In this document: positions 40,642-49,683 of the stretch, one piece after another
Layout of the letters: each line of letters opens with the position of its first letter
Numbering within the stretch: the stretch's first letter is position 1
Source: a virus
Length of the DNA: 64,000 nt
Virus record (IMG/VR): IMGVR_UViG_3300022871_000011
Location: 1 to 64,000 of that record
Reading direction: 5' to 3' (one strand)
The notes under the pieces: model-generated
Told to the model about the DNA's origin: nothing
The model's input: only the letters and a program-made list of their open reading frames with translations
Databases searched by the model: none
Translations under genes and position numbers: made by a program

Positions 40642-41414
40642 CAGAAGAAAAAACAACAGTAGTAGATGCAGAGATTGTAGAAGAAGTTGCAACTATAGAT
40701 GTCTACGAAGAGAACGGAATCAAATTATATGGTTCATATGATGAGTTTATTGAGCGTGCCAAAGGACGCTTTCTTCAGGAAGGCCAGGCCATGGTTTGGT
40801 CACGCTGGACACTAGGAGCACATGTTAAAGTTGTGCTGGAAGACTCTAGTTACGGTTCCCATAAGATGGCAGACTTAGAGGCTGACCTGGGTATGAAGAG
40901 TAAGACTCTCTACGCATGTAAGACTCTCTTCGAAACCTATGACAGAGACACCATGGAAGAGAAGGTTATGCCTAAGAACCTATCCTTTCGTGCACTTAAC
41001 TACATTGCCCGTGTGGATGATGAAGATAAGCGTGACGACTACATGGACCAGGTAGCCGCCGGCGAGATTAAGGCCGAGGATATACCACAGCTTGAGGCAG
41101 GGTTAACCGACGCTGAGTTAGAAGGTGGAGATGATACCACACCTGTAGCAGGTGAAGAGAAGAGTTCTGATGAGAAGGCTGCAACGGCTATCCGTAAAGC
41201 GGTAGGTGCTGTAGATGGACCATTGGATCTGATACTCAGTAACATCAACGCAGCAGAGACATGCCTGGGTGACTTGAATCTCCTGGCAGCTAATGATGAA
41301 CTGTATGATGCAGTGAGTGAAGAGCTCGAAGAGTTCCGTACCAAACTGTCTGACTTACAGCCAAAGATCGTGGCTCTCATTGACCGTTTAGACAAGACGA
41401 GCAATGTAGCATGA
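40638..41414 (+). CDS. Hypothetical acidic protein with HTH-like core
   Basis: 258 aa. Residues 25-160 resemble the helical core of DUF3102/ParB-HTH-like proteins: GRFLQEGQAMVWSRWTLG, ADLEADLGMKSKTLYACKTL, PKNLSFRALNYIARV. Residues 165-258 are acidic coiled-coil-like. It could be a DNA-binding regulator of the replication region. The resemblance is only to general pattern, so confidence in function is low. Confidence 0.55.
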   Translation: MTEEKTTVVDAEIVEEVATIDVYEENGIKLYGSYDEFIERAKGRFLQEGQAMVWSRWTLGAHVKVVLEDSSYGSHKMADLEADLGMKSKTLYACKTLFETYDRDTMEEKVMPKNLSFRALNYIARVDDEDKRDDYMDQVAAGEIKAEDIPQLEAGLTDAELEGGDDTTPVAGEEKSSDEKAATAIRKAVGAVDGPLDLILSNINAAETCLGDLNLLAANDELYDAVSEELEEFRTKLSDLQPKIVALIDRLDKTSNVA

Positions 41415-42202
41415 AATGTGGCGATATAACACCAGCTGGGGACGACCCGCCTAAGGGCGTCCCTCTTAAAAACCTCCTTAAGAAGGTTCAGAAGATGTAT
41501 GTACACTTCAGCGATTTCCTCGGTGAGAATTTTAAAGGCACGGTGGTACCCGCTCTATGTGATGAAATACGAGCGCGACTTGATTTAACATTCAATGACC
41601 TACCAGCTCTACGCTGCTCTTTGGAGGCAATGCTAGAGCCACAACAGGTATTGACAAAGTCCGTTCTGAAGATGATATTACTAAAGATGCTGCAGAATAA
41701 ACATTACTTTCTGCAGAACGAAACCATACCCAGATGGGCAGGTCAACCTCCTGTATGGACTGTAATTAAAGTGGAGAACGCTGATTACTTGACCATTAAG
41801 GAGATATCCTTCCTGAAGGTAGAGGCACATGCTTTAACAGGTAACCTGGCCGGAGAGATGCACCATGTAGTGCTACCTATTCGATATGTCAGATGGCTTG
41901 TAAAAGAGATGGGCTATCCTAGGTATGAACGTGCACACGAGAAAGAGATTGTAGGTATGGTATCCTGGGTACGCATGGAGACGACTAACCATGGCCGTAC
42001 AACATTCGGTAAGGCAAAGCCATCGAGTAGCCAGGAAGCATATAACAGAAAGCTTGCTCGCGCACGTATTGAGAAAGATTGTCCGTATAAGACTATGTCA
42101 TGCTATAACTGTCCTTTTGGATTAGAGCGGTGTGGCTTGGCTACACGGCAGAAGACAAAGGAGGATTCACATGAATTCAACAGTTCTAGCATTGGACCCT
42201 AG
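41411..42202 (+). CDS. Hypothetical protein with C-terminal Cys cluster
   Basis: 263 aa; ATGA overlap upstream. The middle is a mixed alpha/beta region (PPVWTVIKVENADYLTIKE), and the C-terminal part has DCPYKTMSCYNCPFGLERC, four closely spaced Cys that would bind zinc. The RuvC-like gene begins inside its 3' end. Probably part of the recombination cluster; function unknown. Confidence 0.55.
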   Translation: MKCGDITPAGDDPPKGVPLKNLLKKVQKMYVHFSDFLGENFKGTVVPALCDEIRARLDLTFNDLPALRCSLEAMLEPQQVLTKSVLKMILLKMLQNKHYFLQNETIPRWAGQPPVWTVIKVENADYLTIKEISFLKVEAHALTGNLAGEMHHVVLPIRYVRWLVKEMGYPRYERAHEKEIVGMVSWVRMETTNHGRTTFGKAKPSSSQEAYNRKLARARIEKDCPYKTMSCYNCPFGLERCGLATRQKTKEDSHEFNSSSIGP

Positions 42203-42740
42203 TTTCAGAAATACTGGTTATGCTATTATCGAGCTTACAGCGAACGCTGAGAAGGTTATTGAGACAGGCGTGATCAAGACCGAAAAGAACGATAAGACGC
42301 GTAAGGTGCGTGCTGCTGATCAAAGACTGGAACAAATCCAGGTATTGGTCACTGGTTTACGTACTCTTATTGCGAAACATAAACCCGCTATGATGGTGGC
42401 CGAGCTGCCGTCGTCAGGAGCAAAGAGCGCTAATGCAGCTGCAGCTATGGCTATAGCACAGGCAGTATGTGGCGCAGTAGTTGTATACGAAAACCTACCC
42501 TATGAATGGGTAACACCCACAGAGAACAAAAAGGCTCTCGCGGGCAAGAAGAACGCTTCCAAAGAAGAGATGATGGAAGCAGCCGTAAGATTATATCCAG
42601 CTCTACGTGCCAAGTACACCCATCAAAAGGGTCAGTACAAAGGTAGGCTAGTAGGGGAATTCGAACATATAGCTGATGCACTAGGTACCTTAGAGGTTAT
42701 CAAAAGCAACAGCCCTTTAATTAGAATGATTCGACCATAA
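42171..42740 (+). CDS. RuvC-like Holliday junction resolvase
   Basis: 189 aa from the ATG at 42171, chosen because GGAGG lies just upstream; the start at 42132 lacks a site. LALDPSFRNTGYAII gives the first catalytic Asp in RNase H-fold style, VAELPSSGAKSANAA the Glu, and FEHIADALGTLEV the last Asp. These match phage RuvC-like resolvases. It cuts branched recombination intermediates before packaging. It lies with recA, sbcCD and the helicases. Confidence 0.8.
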   Translation: MNSTVLALDPSFRNTGYAIIELTANAEKVIETGVIKTEKNDKTRKVRAADQRLEQIQVLVTGLRTLIAKHKPAMMVAELPSSGAKSANAAAAMAIAQAVCGAVVVYENLPYEWVTPTENKKALAGKKNASKEEMMEAAVRLYPALRAKYTHQKGQYKGRLVGEFEHIADALGTLEVIKSNSPLIRMIRP

Positions 42741-42749
42741 GGAGTTAAC

Positions 42750-43223
42750 ATGGAAGAGAACAAAATGATTCAGAGCATGCAGACACAGATCAAACTGTTA
42801 CTAATGGTAACTGGTGATAAGATATCGGAAGGTATGCTAGAGCAGGCTTTTGATGACGACGCTGACTTTCCTAAGTTGGAGTATCAATGGAAGGAATTCT
42901 ATGATGATATCATGGAAGGTGGTGTTGATGGGTTCTCTAAGCATTATGACGTAAGTGCAGTGACCACTTCTAAGTCAGAAGGGCCTATAATGGGAGCAAT
43001 GCAGCTGAAGCCGCTTAACCCGTTATCACTGGCTGTCATGGTAGGCGTACAAAGCCTAAGAGAGCAGATGGCAGATGAGCTTGGTACTACTGGTGGTCTT
43101 GAGATCATATCTAATCCTGTCAGGGATACTAAACCTGTAGTCGAGGAAGGCTATGTAACACTAACACCCGAAAGATGTCGGGAGATCGAATTTAATGTAG
43201 GAGACTACGATGGCAAAGAGTAA
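42750..43223 (+). CDS. Hypothetical protein
   Basis: 157 aa, AAGGAG upstream. Acidic, with an N-terminal amphipathic helix (MIQSMQTQIKLLLMVTGDKI) and a MGAMQLKPLNPLSLAVMVGVQ stretch. No family recognised. Its last codons contain the ribosome binding site and start of the next gene. Confidence 0.55.
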   Translation: MEENKMIQSMQTQIKLLLMVTGDKISEGMLEQAFDDDADFPKLEYQWKEFYDDIMEGGVDGFSKHYDVSAVTTSKSEGPIMGAMQLKPLNPLSLAVMVGVQSLREQMADELGTTGGLEIISNPVRDTKPVVEEGYVTLTPERCREIEFNVGDYDGKE

Positions 43224-43776
43224 AAAGGAGAACGCAAGTGTCAGAATCAGAAAAGCAGAATTCAGCGGGGCCGAAGACAAGTTCTACGCACCCGGTGATG
43301 ACATACGCAACTGCTGTATATCGCTTATACGTGGCGGGCTCGAAGCCGCTACTGCCCGCTTTCCTGAGCTTCAAGAAGAGCTTGGTAAGTGCGCTATTGT
43401 ACTTGCGAGATACTATCAGGAAGCCTTCTTAGCCGAGGATAAGATCCCGGCTCTTATGCACAAGCTGAATGAAGACCTTAAGGCTATCAGCCCTACAGCG
43501 TCTGAAGCATGCTTGGCGGAGGTAGCAAGATCTATGCTTACCTATTACGGTATAGCACAACGTGAGACAAGCGGCCACAAGGATCTAACGAAGCCGCAGG
43601 TAGAGAAAATAGCTGCCGTGGGTACATTGATGGGGCACTTCGACGAAGAGGACAGAAGGTCGTTCACTAAACTATTAGCGAACAACCGTATCTACCCAGA
43701 AGAGCTTGATCGGGAACCCATGGAAGGAGTGATCATTGAAAACGAGGATAGAAAAGATACAGAAGAAGCTAAATGA
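43210..43776 (+). CDS. Hypothetical helical protein
   Basis: 188 aa, AGGAG upstream. Almost all helical (ALMHKLNEDLKAISPTASEA, CLAEVARSMLTYYGIAQRE), acidic tail. No catalytic motif. Overlaps both neighbours. Unknown function in the replication neighbourhood. Confidence 0.55.
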   Translation: MAKSKKENASVRIRKAEFSGAEDKFYAPGDDIRNCCISLIRGGLEAATARFPELQEELGKCAIVLARYYQEAFLAEDKIPALMHKLNEDLKAISPTASEACLAEVARSMLTYYGIAQRETSGHKDLTKPQVEKIAAVGTLMGHFDEEDRRSFTKLLANNRIYPEELDREPMEGVIIENEDRKDTEEAK

Positions 43777-44527
43777 GTTCAGTGGACAGTGTTTCCTAGC
43801 GTGGCATAGCCCGTTCTTTAAACACGATCCATTTGTTAACTTAGAGAGTTCCTTTCTGGTTGTAGTAACGAAGAATCGCTTCGGAGACTATGTAGCCTGT
43901 CGATTCACAGGCACCCTAGAACAGAATGAGATAAAACACCAGCGGGTGCTGTTCGAGGGTGAAACCCTGGTACGTATTCGAAATGGCCCTCGGACCAATC
44001 TGGTCGTTAAACCATACCACTTACGTTATGAAGAAACTGCTGTAGTTGCCGGCCTTACCAAACAGGTAGAGTACGGCAAGGATCCAGCTAAGCTATTTCA
44101 TAACAGGGACGGTGATATCGACTTCTTAAAACAAATAGAGACTATGCTGTTCACTAACGCACTGGTACCTGTACAGACGCCTCCATATCCTGACCCTTAT
44201 AAGAAGGTAAGGGATCCGAAGCAAGTACAGCCACGTATCACAGGTGAGATGGTAACCAGGCTCCGAGAGCTGGGCACCGTGGACCCTGAGGACTCAGTAA
44301 CGGACAGCTTCTACAAAAACATCGAACACTTTTGTGAAAAGAAAGGAGGAAGTTTATTGTTCCCCATGAAACAGGTCAATGGAAGAGGCCTCACTGTATT
44401 AGACATGAGTTCCGTGGCAAATGAGACATTTCTCTTGCCCACAGAGCAGTTGGACTATAAGTCAGAGACCTTCCGAATGGACCTTGAACGGACGATCGAT
44501 AAAGAACAAGTCGAATGGAATTCTTAG
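43736..44527 (+). CDS. Hypothetical protein
   Basis: 263 aa with a TTG start at 43736, supported by AAGGAG eight bases upstream within the previous gene. Residues 15-110 look beta-rich (FLVVVTKNRFGDYVACRFTG, RVLFEGETLVRI), residues 150-190 are Pro and charge-rich, and the rest helical. No family recognised. It ends in the start of the DnaQ-fold gene. Confidence 0.55.
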   Translation: MKTRIEKIQKKLNEFSGQCFLAWHSPFFKHDPFVNLESSFLVVVTKNRFGDYVACRFTGTLEQNEIKHQRVLFEGETLVRIRNGPRTNLVVKPYHLRYEETAVVAGLTKQVEYGKDPAKLFHNRDGDIDFLKQIETMLFTNALVPVQTPPYPDPYKKVRDPKQVQPRITGEMVTRLRELGTVDPEDSVTDSFYKNIEHFCEKKGGSLLFPMKQVNGRGLTVLDMSSVANETFLLPTEQLDYKSETFRMDLERTIDKEQVEWNS

Positions 44528-45135
44528 AATTACTTGATAACTATGGTTACTCTGTCGAAGACTGTGCAGTAGTAACATTAGGGACAGACGGCTTAGATCC
44601 TAATTTCAGCAACTTAGTATGTGTCAGTATATTACCTGTAATGGGTGATGCAGCCCCTCAGACTATCTATGTCGAAGGGGCAGACATATACTCAAGTGCA
44701 CCTTACACGAGGGTAAACGAAACAACCTACCAGATTGAGTCTATATCCAGGAAGCTCGCAAGAGAACGCCTGTATGATATACTCAAGGACTACAAGATCT
44801 TAATAGGACACAATGCAGCAGGATTTACACAGGATTTCTTGTGTACATTCGATAAGCGTTATCGCGAGCATATCCTACTAGATACTTGGATACTTGCCCG
44901 TTACTATTACCAGCAGTGCCCGGATATTGTAGGGAAGTCACCGACTCTCCCAAGGTATCAAAAAGCCATTGCTAGATTAGATTTTGATGGACATAGAAGA
45001 TGGAGGTTGGAGGATCTTTGCCAGTTTGATCCTGGCGATTATTATAATATACCAGAACGAAATGCAGTACGCACTAAGACACTTTTCATATATCTGTTGG
45101 GTAGGGAAGCCCCCATTCCCCGTGATCTATGTTAG
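44515..45135 (+). CDS. DnaQ/RNase T-fold protein lacking catalytic residues
   Basis: 206 aa. Overall order follows DnaQ-like 3'-5' exonucleases: CAVVTLGTDGLDP at residue 17 (ExoI position), ILIGHNAAGFTQDFL near 101 (ExoII), RWRLEDLCQF near 165 and RNAVRTKTLFIYLL near 184 (ExoIII position). The acidic ligands expected in D-x-E, N-x-x-FD and H/Y-x3-4-D are replaced. It is therefore probably a binding or structural relic of a nuclease. Its 3' end overlaps a leftward gene by 50 bases. Confidence 0.6.
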   Translation: MEFLELLDNYGYSVEDCAVVTLGTDGLDPNFSNLVCVSILPVMGDAAPQTIYVEGADIYSSAPYTRVNETTYQIESISRKLARERLYDILKDYKILIGHNAAGFTQDFLCTFDKRYREHILLDTWILARYYYQQCPDIVGKSPTLPRYQKAIARLDFDGHRRWRLEDLCQFDPGDYYNIPERNAVRTKTLFIYLLGREAPIPRDLC

Positions 45136-45391
45136 GCTTAGGTTTTGGTTTGAATATTGGTGGTTTTGTGGTATCCGACTTAAAAGTCGTAGTGGAGATT
45201 CGAGGTTTGTCGTAGTATCGATTGTATATGGTTGAGGAGAGGTGTGACGGCATAGCTGTCATATCTAAAGCTTCGAAGGCTCCGCTTAGTTTCTTGCGCT
45301 TCTTCTTGCACACCTTGCAGAAGCGATTAGAAGCTGATGAACTTCGGAACATCTTTCTACAACCTAAACATTGTCGCTGCTTCTCTGACAA
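45086..45391 (-). CDS. Small zinc-ribbon protein
   Basis: 101 aa, leftward, using a TTG at 45391 that has AGGAG seven bases upstream (a longer frame starts at 45415). RQCLGCRKMFRSSSASNRFCKVCKKKRKK is the phage/prophage zinc-ribbon pattern CxxC-x2-F-x(8-9)-R-x-C-x2-C. The rest is polar and Pro-rich. Such proteins are common in phages and probably bind nucleic acid; precise role unknown. It lies antisense to the 3' end of the DnaQ-fold gene. Confidence 0.65.
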   Translation of the reverse strand: MSEKQRQCLGCRKMFRSSSASNRFCKVCKKKRKKLSGAFEALDMTAMPSHLSSTIYNRYYDKPRISTTTFKSDTTKPPIFKPKPKPNIDHGEWGLPYPTDI

Positions 45392-45459
45392 AATATATCT
45401 CCTGGTTAATATCACAATATATAGTGTTAAATGTAAATGTCAAGCGAGGTTTCAATTAA

Positions 45460-45963
45460 ATGACAAAAGAAGGAACAATCGAAGAAGTAATGAAGAAGGC
45501 TACAGTGGGTTATAACCCCGAGACCAGTCCACAACCAGCCCCTCCGGTAGAGTACACTGAACCGTCACCCCCTATGCCCGCAACATCCCTTACAGACTTC
45601 ACTGAGGCCCTCAAAGAGCTTCAGTATGCTACCACAGCTATGGAAAAGACTTCTGCTCTTAAGAAGTTATCCCATACTGCTGAAAGTAAGATGACTGATA
45701 TAGTGGGACAGACGAATAGAGAGTTCAGAAGCCTGCAGGCAGGTAATCCCGATAAGAAGCAGTTCGCGGTAAACGGCTGTATCTTTAGAGGGTATACACG
45801 ACCTGCTACATATAAGTACTCGGAAGAGATCCAGGCTAAGGATGCCGAGGTCAAGCTTATGAAAGCGGCGGCTAAGAAAGACGGATCAGCGGTAATAACA
45901 AAGGTAGCTGCAGACATAGATAAGGATAAAACCTTTGGACTGTCTGTAGTACCTGTTACCTAG
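45460..45963 (+). CDS. Hypothetical protein
   Basis: 167 aa, GAGG upstream; divergent from the zinc-ribbon gene. A Pro-rich N-terminal segment (PETSPQPAPPVEYTEPSPPM) leads into a helical and then beta-containing domain (FAVNGCIFRGYTRPATYKY). No family recognised. Its stop overlaps the end of the leftward gene at 45960. Confidence 0.55.
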   Translation: MTKEGTIEEVMKKATVGYNPETSPQPAPPVEYTEPSPPMPATSLTDFTEALKELQYATTAMEKTSALKKLSHTAESKMTDIVGQTNREFRSLQAGNPDKKQFAVNGCIFRGYTRPATYKYSEEIQAKDAEVKLMKAAAKKDGSAVITKVAADIDKDKTFGLSVVPVT

Positions 45964-46481
45964 TCCATGATATAATCGAGGAGCACGTTGTTACGTTTGA
46001 CTGACTCAATTGTTGTTTGACGGTCATACGTAGCGCGTAGCTCGTCGTATCTATCACCAGGTACTTTGGTGAGTATACCCTTTACATTGGTGAATATGTC
46101 ACCAGAGGTTCTATTGCGTATATAGGTGTGATCCGGCTCACAACCATACAAAGCATAGGTTCCTTTCCATGTAAGCAGGGTACTCAAGTCGCCAAGGTTG
46201 GCATCAGGCCAGTAATCAACCCAGTCAACAGCTACTAGTAGTTTATTGCCTGGTTTTTTATTCTTTGGCATACGTAGCCATACCTCACCGAACTGAAAGC
46301 AGTTAGTATTACATTCAAGGAGTTCAGCGTGAAATATCTTCACGTCTATTTCCTTGGGTATAATTAGAGAAACTGCCGCCTCTTCGACGAGGTCCTTTTT
46401 GACTTTAGCATTCTCAATAGGGAATGCAGACGCCGGAAAGCCCTTTAAGGCTTTATCTTTTTCCAGTCTGTAACAGTGCAT
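45960..46481 (-). CDS. Hypothetical protein (leftward)
   Basis: 173 aa counted from the ATG at 46481; a TTG at 46514 could extend it by 11 residues. Contains VSLIIPKEIDVKIFHAELL, LLVAVDWVDYWPDANLGDL and AYDRQTTIESVKRN-like polar end. No recognised domain. It is divergent from the gene at 46570 across a short AT-rich promoter-like gap (46515-46569) and converges on the previous gene. Confidence 0.55.
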   Translation of the reverse strand: MHCYRLEKDKALKGFPASAFPIENAKVKKDLVEEAAVSLIIPKEIDVKIFHAELLECNTNCFQFGEVWLRMPKNKKPGNKLLVAVDWVDYWPDANLGDLSTLLTWKGTYALYGCEPDHTYIRNRTSGDIFTNVKGILTKVPGDRYDELRATYDRQTTIESVKRNNVLLDYIMD

Positions 46482-46569
46482 GTATAAACATAACCTGATT
46501 ATTAAGGATTGCAAGTGTGTATCATTAATATACTATAACAATATGTTGTAGTCAACAAAGGAGACAAAC

Positions 46570-47142
46570 ATGGATGAAGTTAAAATGCCAGGGCTAGTAG
46601 GTCTTGGAGACATCCTTGGAGACGTCATCTTAGACCTTTATAAAGAGGGTCCTAAGGGTGTAGTCGAAAAGGTAACGAAAGCCCAGTATTCTGCGTATGT
46701 GTGTATCACATATACAAAGACACCCGGCGGATTTACAATTCAGGGACAGCTGCAGATGATTGAAAAGCTGCTATGCCCTATCTATCAATCCAGAGGGAGT
46801 TCAGGGTCGTACGTAGACGGAATCGTACTCAGAGCCCTTACCACACACGCTCAATATGACCGTGCAGGTAAGTCGCTTAAACGAAAAACAGAGCAATTCT
46901 ATCATACTGATGGAGATGCCCTGGAATTTATGAAGTTTGTTAAGGTAAGGGACTACAAGCCTCCTTGCCTGGTGTATGCAAAGTTGGACGACGAGAGTCG
47001 TGACAAGCTGCTCGATAGAGATGCGGGCTTATGGGAGGACTACACTCTAATGGCCGAGCGAGAGTTAAGACAACGCTGCAGGTCGTGGAAACAGTCCAGT
47101 AAACCTAAAAAGAGGACTATTAATGGGAGCGAAAGCGCCTGA
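46570..47142 (+). CDS. Hypothetical protein
   Basis: 190 aa, AAAGGAG upstream. Residues 1-60 include GLVGLGDILGDVILDLY and a beta segment; the C-terminal 40 residues are basic (RELRQRCRSWKQSSKPKKR). No family recognised. The small membrane protein gene starts within its last codons. Confidence 0.55.
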   Translation: MDEVKMPGLVGLGDILGDVILDLYKEGPKGVVEKVTKAQYSAYVCITYTKTPGGFTIQGQLQMIEKLLCPIYQSRGSSGSYVDGIVLRALTTHAQYDRAGKSLKRKTEQFYHTDGDALEFMKFVKVRDYKPPCLVYAKLDDESRDKLLDRDAGLWEDYTLMAERELRQRCRSWKQSSKPKKRTINGSESA

Positions 47143-47272
47143 TGATTTCATGGTGTGGGGCATTGCCCTTGCCATAGGCTGTGTTTTCTTATATTGTCTT
47201 CCAAAGATTATTCTAGTGATAGCCATTGCCGGTCTGGTAATGGGCTTTGCTACAATAGGGAGCGGAAAATGA
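47123..47272 (+). CDS. Very small membrane protein
   Basis: 49 aa. ATG at 47123 with AGAGG upstream, stop overlapping the next ATG (ATGA). About residues 9-43 form one long or two short transmembrane helices (MVWGIALAIGCVFLYCL, IILVIAIAGLVMGFATI). Coupling to both neighbours supports that it is real. Function unknown. Confidence 0.6.
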   Translation: MGAKAPDDFMVWGIALAIGCVFLYCLPKIILVIAIAGLVMGFATIGSGK

Positions 47273-47976
47273 GTAATAAGTTAAAACCATCAGCTGACAG
47301 AAAGGTATGGGCCTATAACAATCAAAAGAACACTTTTGGTTTATTGCCCGGACCGGAAGGTACTTGCCCTGGAGCCACAATGGGTCCCGGCGGATGCCGT
47401 ACAGTAGTAGGGAAGAATAGACCCGACTGCTACGTTTATAGACTTATGTCGATCTTTAAAGGTGTAAGAAATGTACTGGAACATAATACGAAACTTCTTA
47501 GAGAGGCAACTCCCGAGGAACAGATTGAGCTATTGAACGCTGAGATAGAAAGGTTCAAAAATGTACACAAGAACGGAGTACTTGCTGCTGATAAATACCG
47601 CTTGCATTGGGCAGGTGATATATTTAACAGACAGTATGCTGAGTCCTTGCGTGCAATGATGCTTACCCATTCGGATATACAGTTCTGGACATACACCCGT
47701 ACGTTCGATGTAATCGATGTATTTAAAGATGTAGATAACCTTAAATTGTATCTATCACTAGACGACTGCAATGCGCAGGAAGGTCTGGATATATACAACA
47801 AGCAGAAGTGGAGTAACCTCCATCTATGTTACCTAGGCGATGATAAACCCCCTGAAGAGGTAGGCTCTTTTATAGCCTGTCCTGTAGATGAGGGTACTAT
47901 AGCGCTTGAGGGAGCTTGCCAAAAGTGTAAGCTATGTTTAAGGGGTCACAACATCTGGTTTAAAACAAAAAGATAA
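47269..47976 (+). CDS. Gp88-like phage protein
   Basis: 235 aa; start at the ATG at 47269 (ATGA overlap) rather than further upstream. TFGLLPGPEGTCPGATMGPG...CYVYRL matches the opening TCPG...C-Y pattern of the Gp88 family, LHWAGDIFNRQYAESL the conserved GD segment, QFWTYTRTFD the Y-T-[KR] segment, and CQKCKLCLRG the C-terminal Cys set. The family is widespread in actinobacterial and other phages; its biochemical role is not established, but the Cys pattern suggests metal or Fe-S binding. Confidence 0.65.
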   Translation: MSNKLKPSADRKVWAYNNQKNTFGLLPGPEGTCPGATMGPGGCRTVVGKNRPDCYVYRLMSIFKGVRNVLEHNTKLLREATPEEQIELLNAEIERFKNVHKNGVLAADKYRLHWAGDIFNRQYAESLRAMMLTHSDIQFWTYTRTFDVIDVFKDVDNLKLYLSLDDCNAQEGLDIYNKQKWSNLHLCYLGDDKPPEEVGSFIACPVDEGTIALEGACQKCKLCLRGHNIWFKTKR

Positions 47977-47994
47977 ATAGTATTAATTAAAAAG

Positions 47995-48018
47995 AATCCT
48001 GCACACGGCGGGGTTTTT
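47995..48018 (+). terminator. Rho-independent terminator
   Basis: AATCCTGC pairs with GCGGGGTT-side bases (8 bp with G-U pairs, loop ACACG) and runs into TTTTT. It follows the Gp88-like gene and precedes the MoxR operon. Confidence 0.75.
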
Positions 48019-48044
48019 GTTATCCAAACAAGGAGACGATGACA

Positions 48045-49412
48045 ATGGCTAGTAGTAAAATGCAAAGTAGTTTCGACGTACTTGAAGTAAACCATGAACG
48101 CTTAACTGAAGAACTGATTGATTCCATGGACAGCCGTGTGCCTCTGTATATTTGGGGACCTCCAGGAATTGGTAAATCAGTTGTATGTAATGAGGTTGCT
48201 AAAAATGCAGCCAAGAAGAAGGGTAAATTCTATATTGACTGGAACCGTGCTCCTCGCGCCATTAAACACGCTTTGCGTGACGGTGAATTGGGTTCGGAAC
48301 TTCTCCAGCTGATGATTAAACCCGAGCCTCCGAAGACTAAAACCACCAAACCCGGTGAAAAACCTGCGAAGGTTGAACATAGTCACAACCCTGCGGATGA
48401 TATCCCGTCTGCTCTCGTAAGCGGCCTTATGGTTGCTAGCAACGAAAGAATGGCCAAAGATTTCATTGCAAAGAAGAAGTCCGCTACTGTAGCAGACTGT
48501 TTCATCTTTGCTGATTACAGGCTCTCACAGAGAGATCCTTCTGATATCAATGGTCTTCCCTCCATCAACAGCCGCGACTACGTCGAATGGCGTCCGACCC
48601 TGTTGTTCTCTGTGCTCTCTATGCCAGAGGCTGATGGTATGTTATTCTTTGATGAAATTCCTCAGGCCATGCCGGTTGTACAGAATGCAGCGTATCAGCT
48701 CATTCAGGACCGTTGCTGTGGTGAGATTTCCTTCTCAGATAAGATCGTTGTAATCGCGGCCGGTAACCGTCTCACTGACGGTGGTAACCAGTTCCAGATC
48801 CCTCCAGCACTTGCTAACAGGTTCACACATGTGGAACTGATGGCTCCGACCATTGAGAAATGGGCTGACTGGGGTATTGATCACAATGTTGACTCCCGTA
48901 TTATTGCGTTCTTGCGCTTCAAGCCCTCTTACCTGATGGACTCTATGGATGACGTCCGGAAGAAAAGAGCTATGGCTTGGTGTTCACCTCGCTCTTGGGA
49001 GAAAGCATCTGATAAGATCAAAGGGTTCTCTGGTGCCGGTGAGAAGTCATTCGACCGTATCTATGGTAAGGTTGCAATGGCTTGTGGTAAAGCTAGAGCT
49101 ACGGAATTTCGTGGCTTTATCAAAACCACTGTGTCTTTGAATATCAAAGATATCCTCGCGCACCCGGAAAAAGCAAAGAGCTTCGAGATCGGTATCAAAT
49201 GGGCCCTTATCTCTGCGGTTAGTGAATACTACCGTGAAGACAAGAAGTTCCTGGATGATATCCTCGGGCTCTGTCGCCACCTCTCTGCCGACTTCAGTGT
49301 GTCTATGCTGCGTATGATGCGTCGCTATGACCGTACTCAGTTCGCTACCCGTCTTGCTAAATGTAAGAACAAGGAAGTTGTACTGGACTACATGAAGTAC
49401 TTCGAGGATTAA
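48045..49412 (+). CDS. MoxR-type AAA+ ATPase
   Basis: 455 aa from the ATG at 48045 (AAGGAG nine bases upstream; another ATG lies at 48039). Walker A YIWGPPGIGKSVV near residue 38, PSINSRDYVEWRPT before it leads to Walker B GMLFFDEIPQA near 205, sensor I VIAAGNRLTDGG near 242, and the arginine-finger region PPALANRFTHVEL. This is the MoxR arrangement. MoxR ATPases work with VWA-domain partners in protein or metal-centre maturation; a VWA gene follows one gene later, giving a phage-encoded pair. Confidence 0.85.
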   Translation: MASSKMQSSFDVLEVNHERLTEELIDSMDSRVPLYIWGPPGIGKSVVCNEVAKNAAKKKGKFYIDWNRAPRAIKHALRDGELGSELLQLMIKPEPPKTKTTKPGEKPAKVEHSHNPADDIPSALVSGLMVASNERMAKDFIAKKKSATVADCFIFADYRLSQRDPSDINGLPSINSRDYVEWRPTLLFSVLSMPEADGMLFFDEIPQAMPVVQNAAYQLIQDRCCGEISFSDKIVVIAAGNRLTDGGNQFQIPPALANRFTHVELMAPTIEKWADWGIDHNVDSRIIAFLRFKPSYLMDSMDDVRKKRAMAWCSPRSWEKASDKIKGFSGAGEKSFDRIYGKVAMACGKARATEFRGFIKTTVSLNIKDILAHPEKAKSFEIGIKWALISAVSEYYREDKKFLDDILGLCRHLSADFSVSMLRMMRRYDRTQFATRLAKCKNKEVVLDYMKYFED

Positions 49413-49413
49413 G

Positions 49414-49683
49414 TTGAGTTTTCAAGGAATAATTGAGTGCGAACATTGCCGCGTCCACGACATAGCTCTGGACCGCGGTGATGGCGTGCCCTTCCCTTGG
49501 TATACCCTTGGGTATCCTGATGGCCCCTTATTAAGGGGTCCTCTACATTTTTGTAGTGCGGAGTGTCTTATGCTATTTCTTTATAGAAAGGAAAAGAATG
49601 CAAACACCGCAAATACTGCGATGCGAGATGCTTTAATAAAACTCAGTGCCGAAATAATAACAGAAGGAGGCAATAATGCCTAG
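49414..49683 (+). CDS. Small zinc-finger protein between MoxR and VWA genes
   Basis: 89 aa with a TTG start; GAGG lies six bases upstream in the end of the MoxR gene. IECEHCRVHD ... HFCSAECLMLFL gives Cx2C and Cx3C pairs for one zinc site. The C-terminal helix is polar. Its ribosome binding and overlap with the next gene (8 bases) show it is part of the MoxR-VWA operon, so it may be an adaptor for the pair. Confidence 0.6.
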   Translation: MSFQGIIECEHCRVHDIALDRGDGVPFPWYTLGYPDGPLLRGPLHFCSAECLMLFLYRKEKNANTANTAMRDALIKLSAEIITEGGNNA

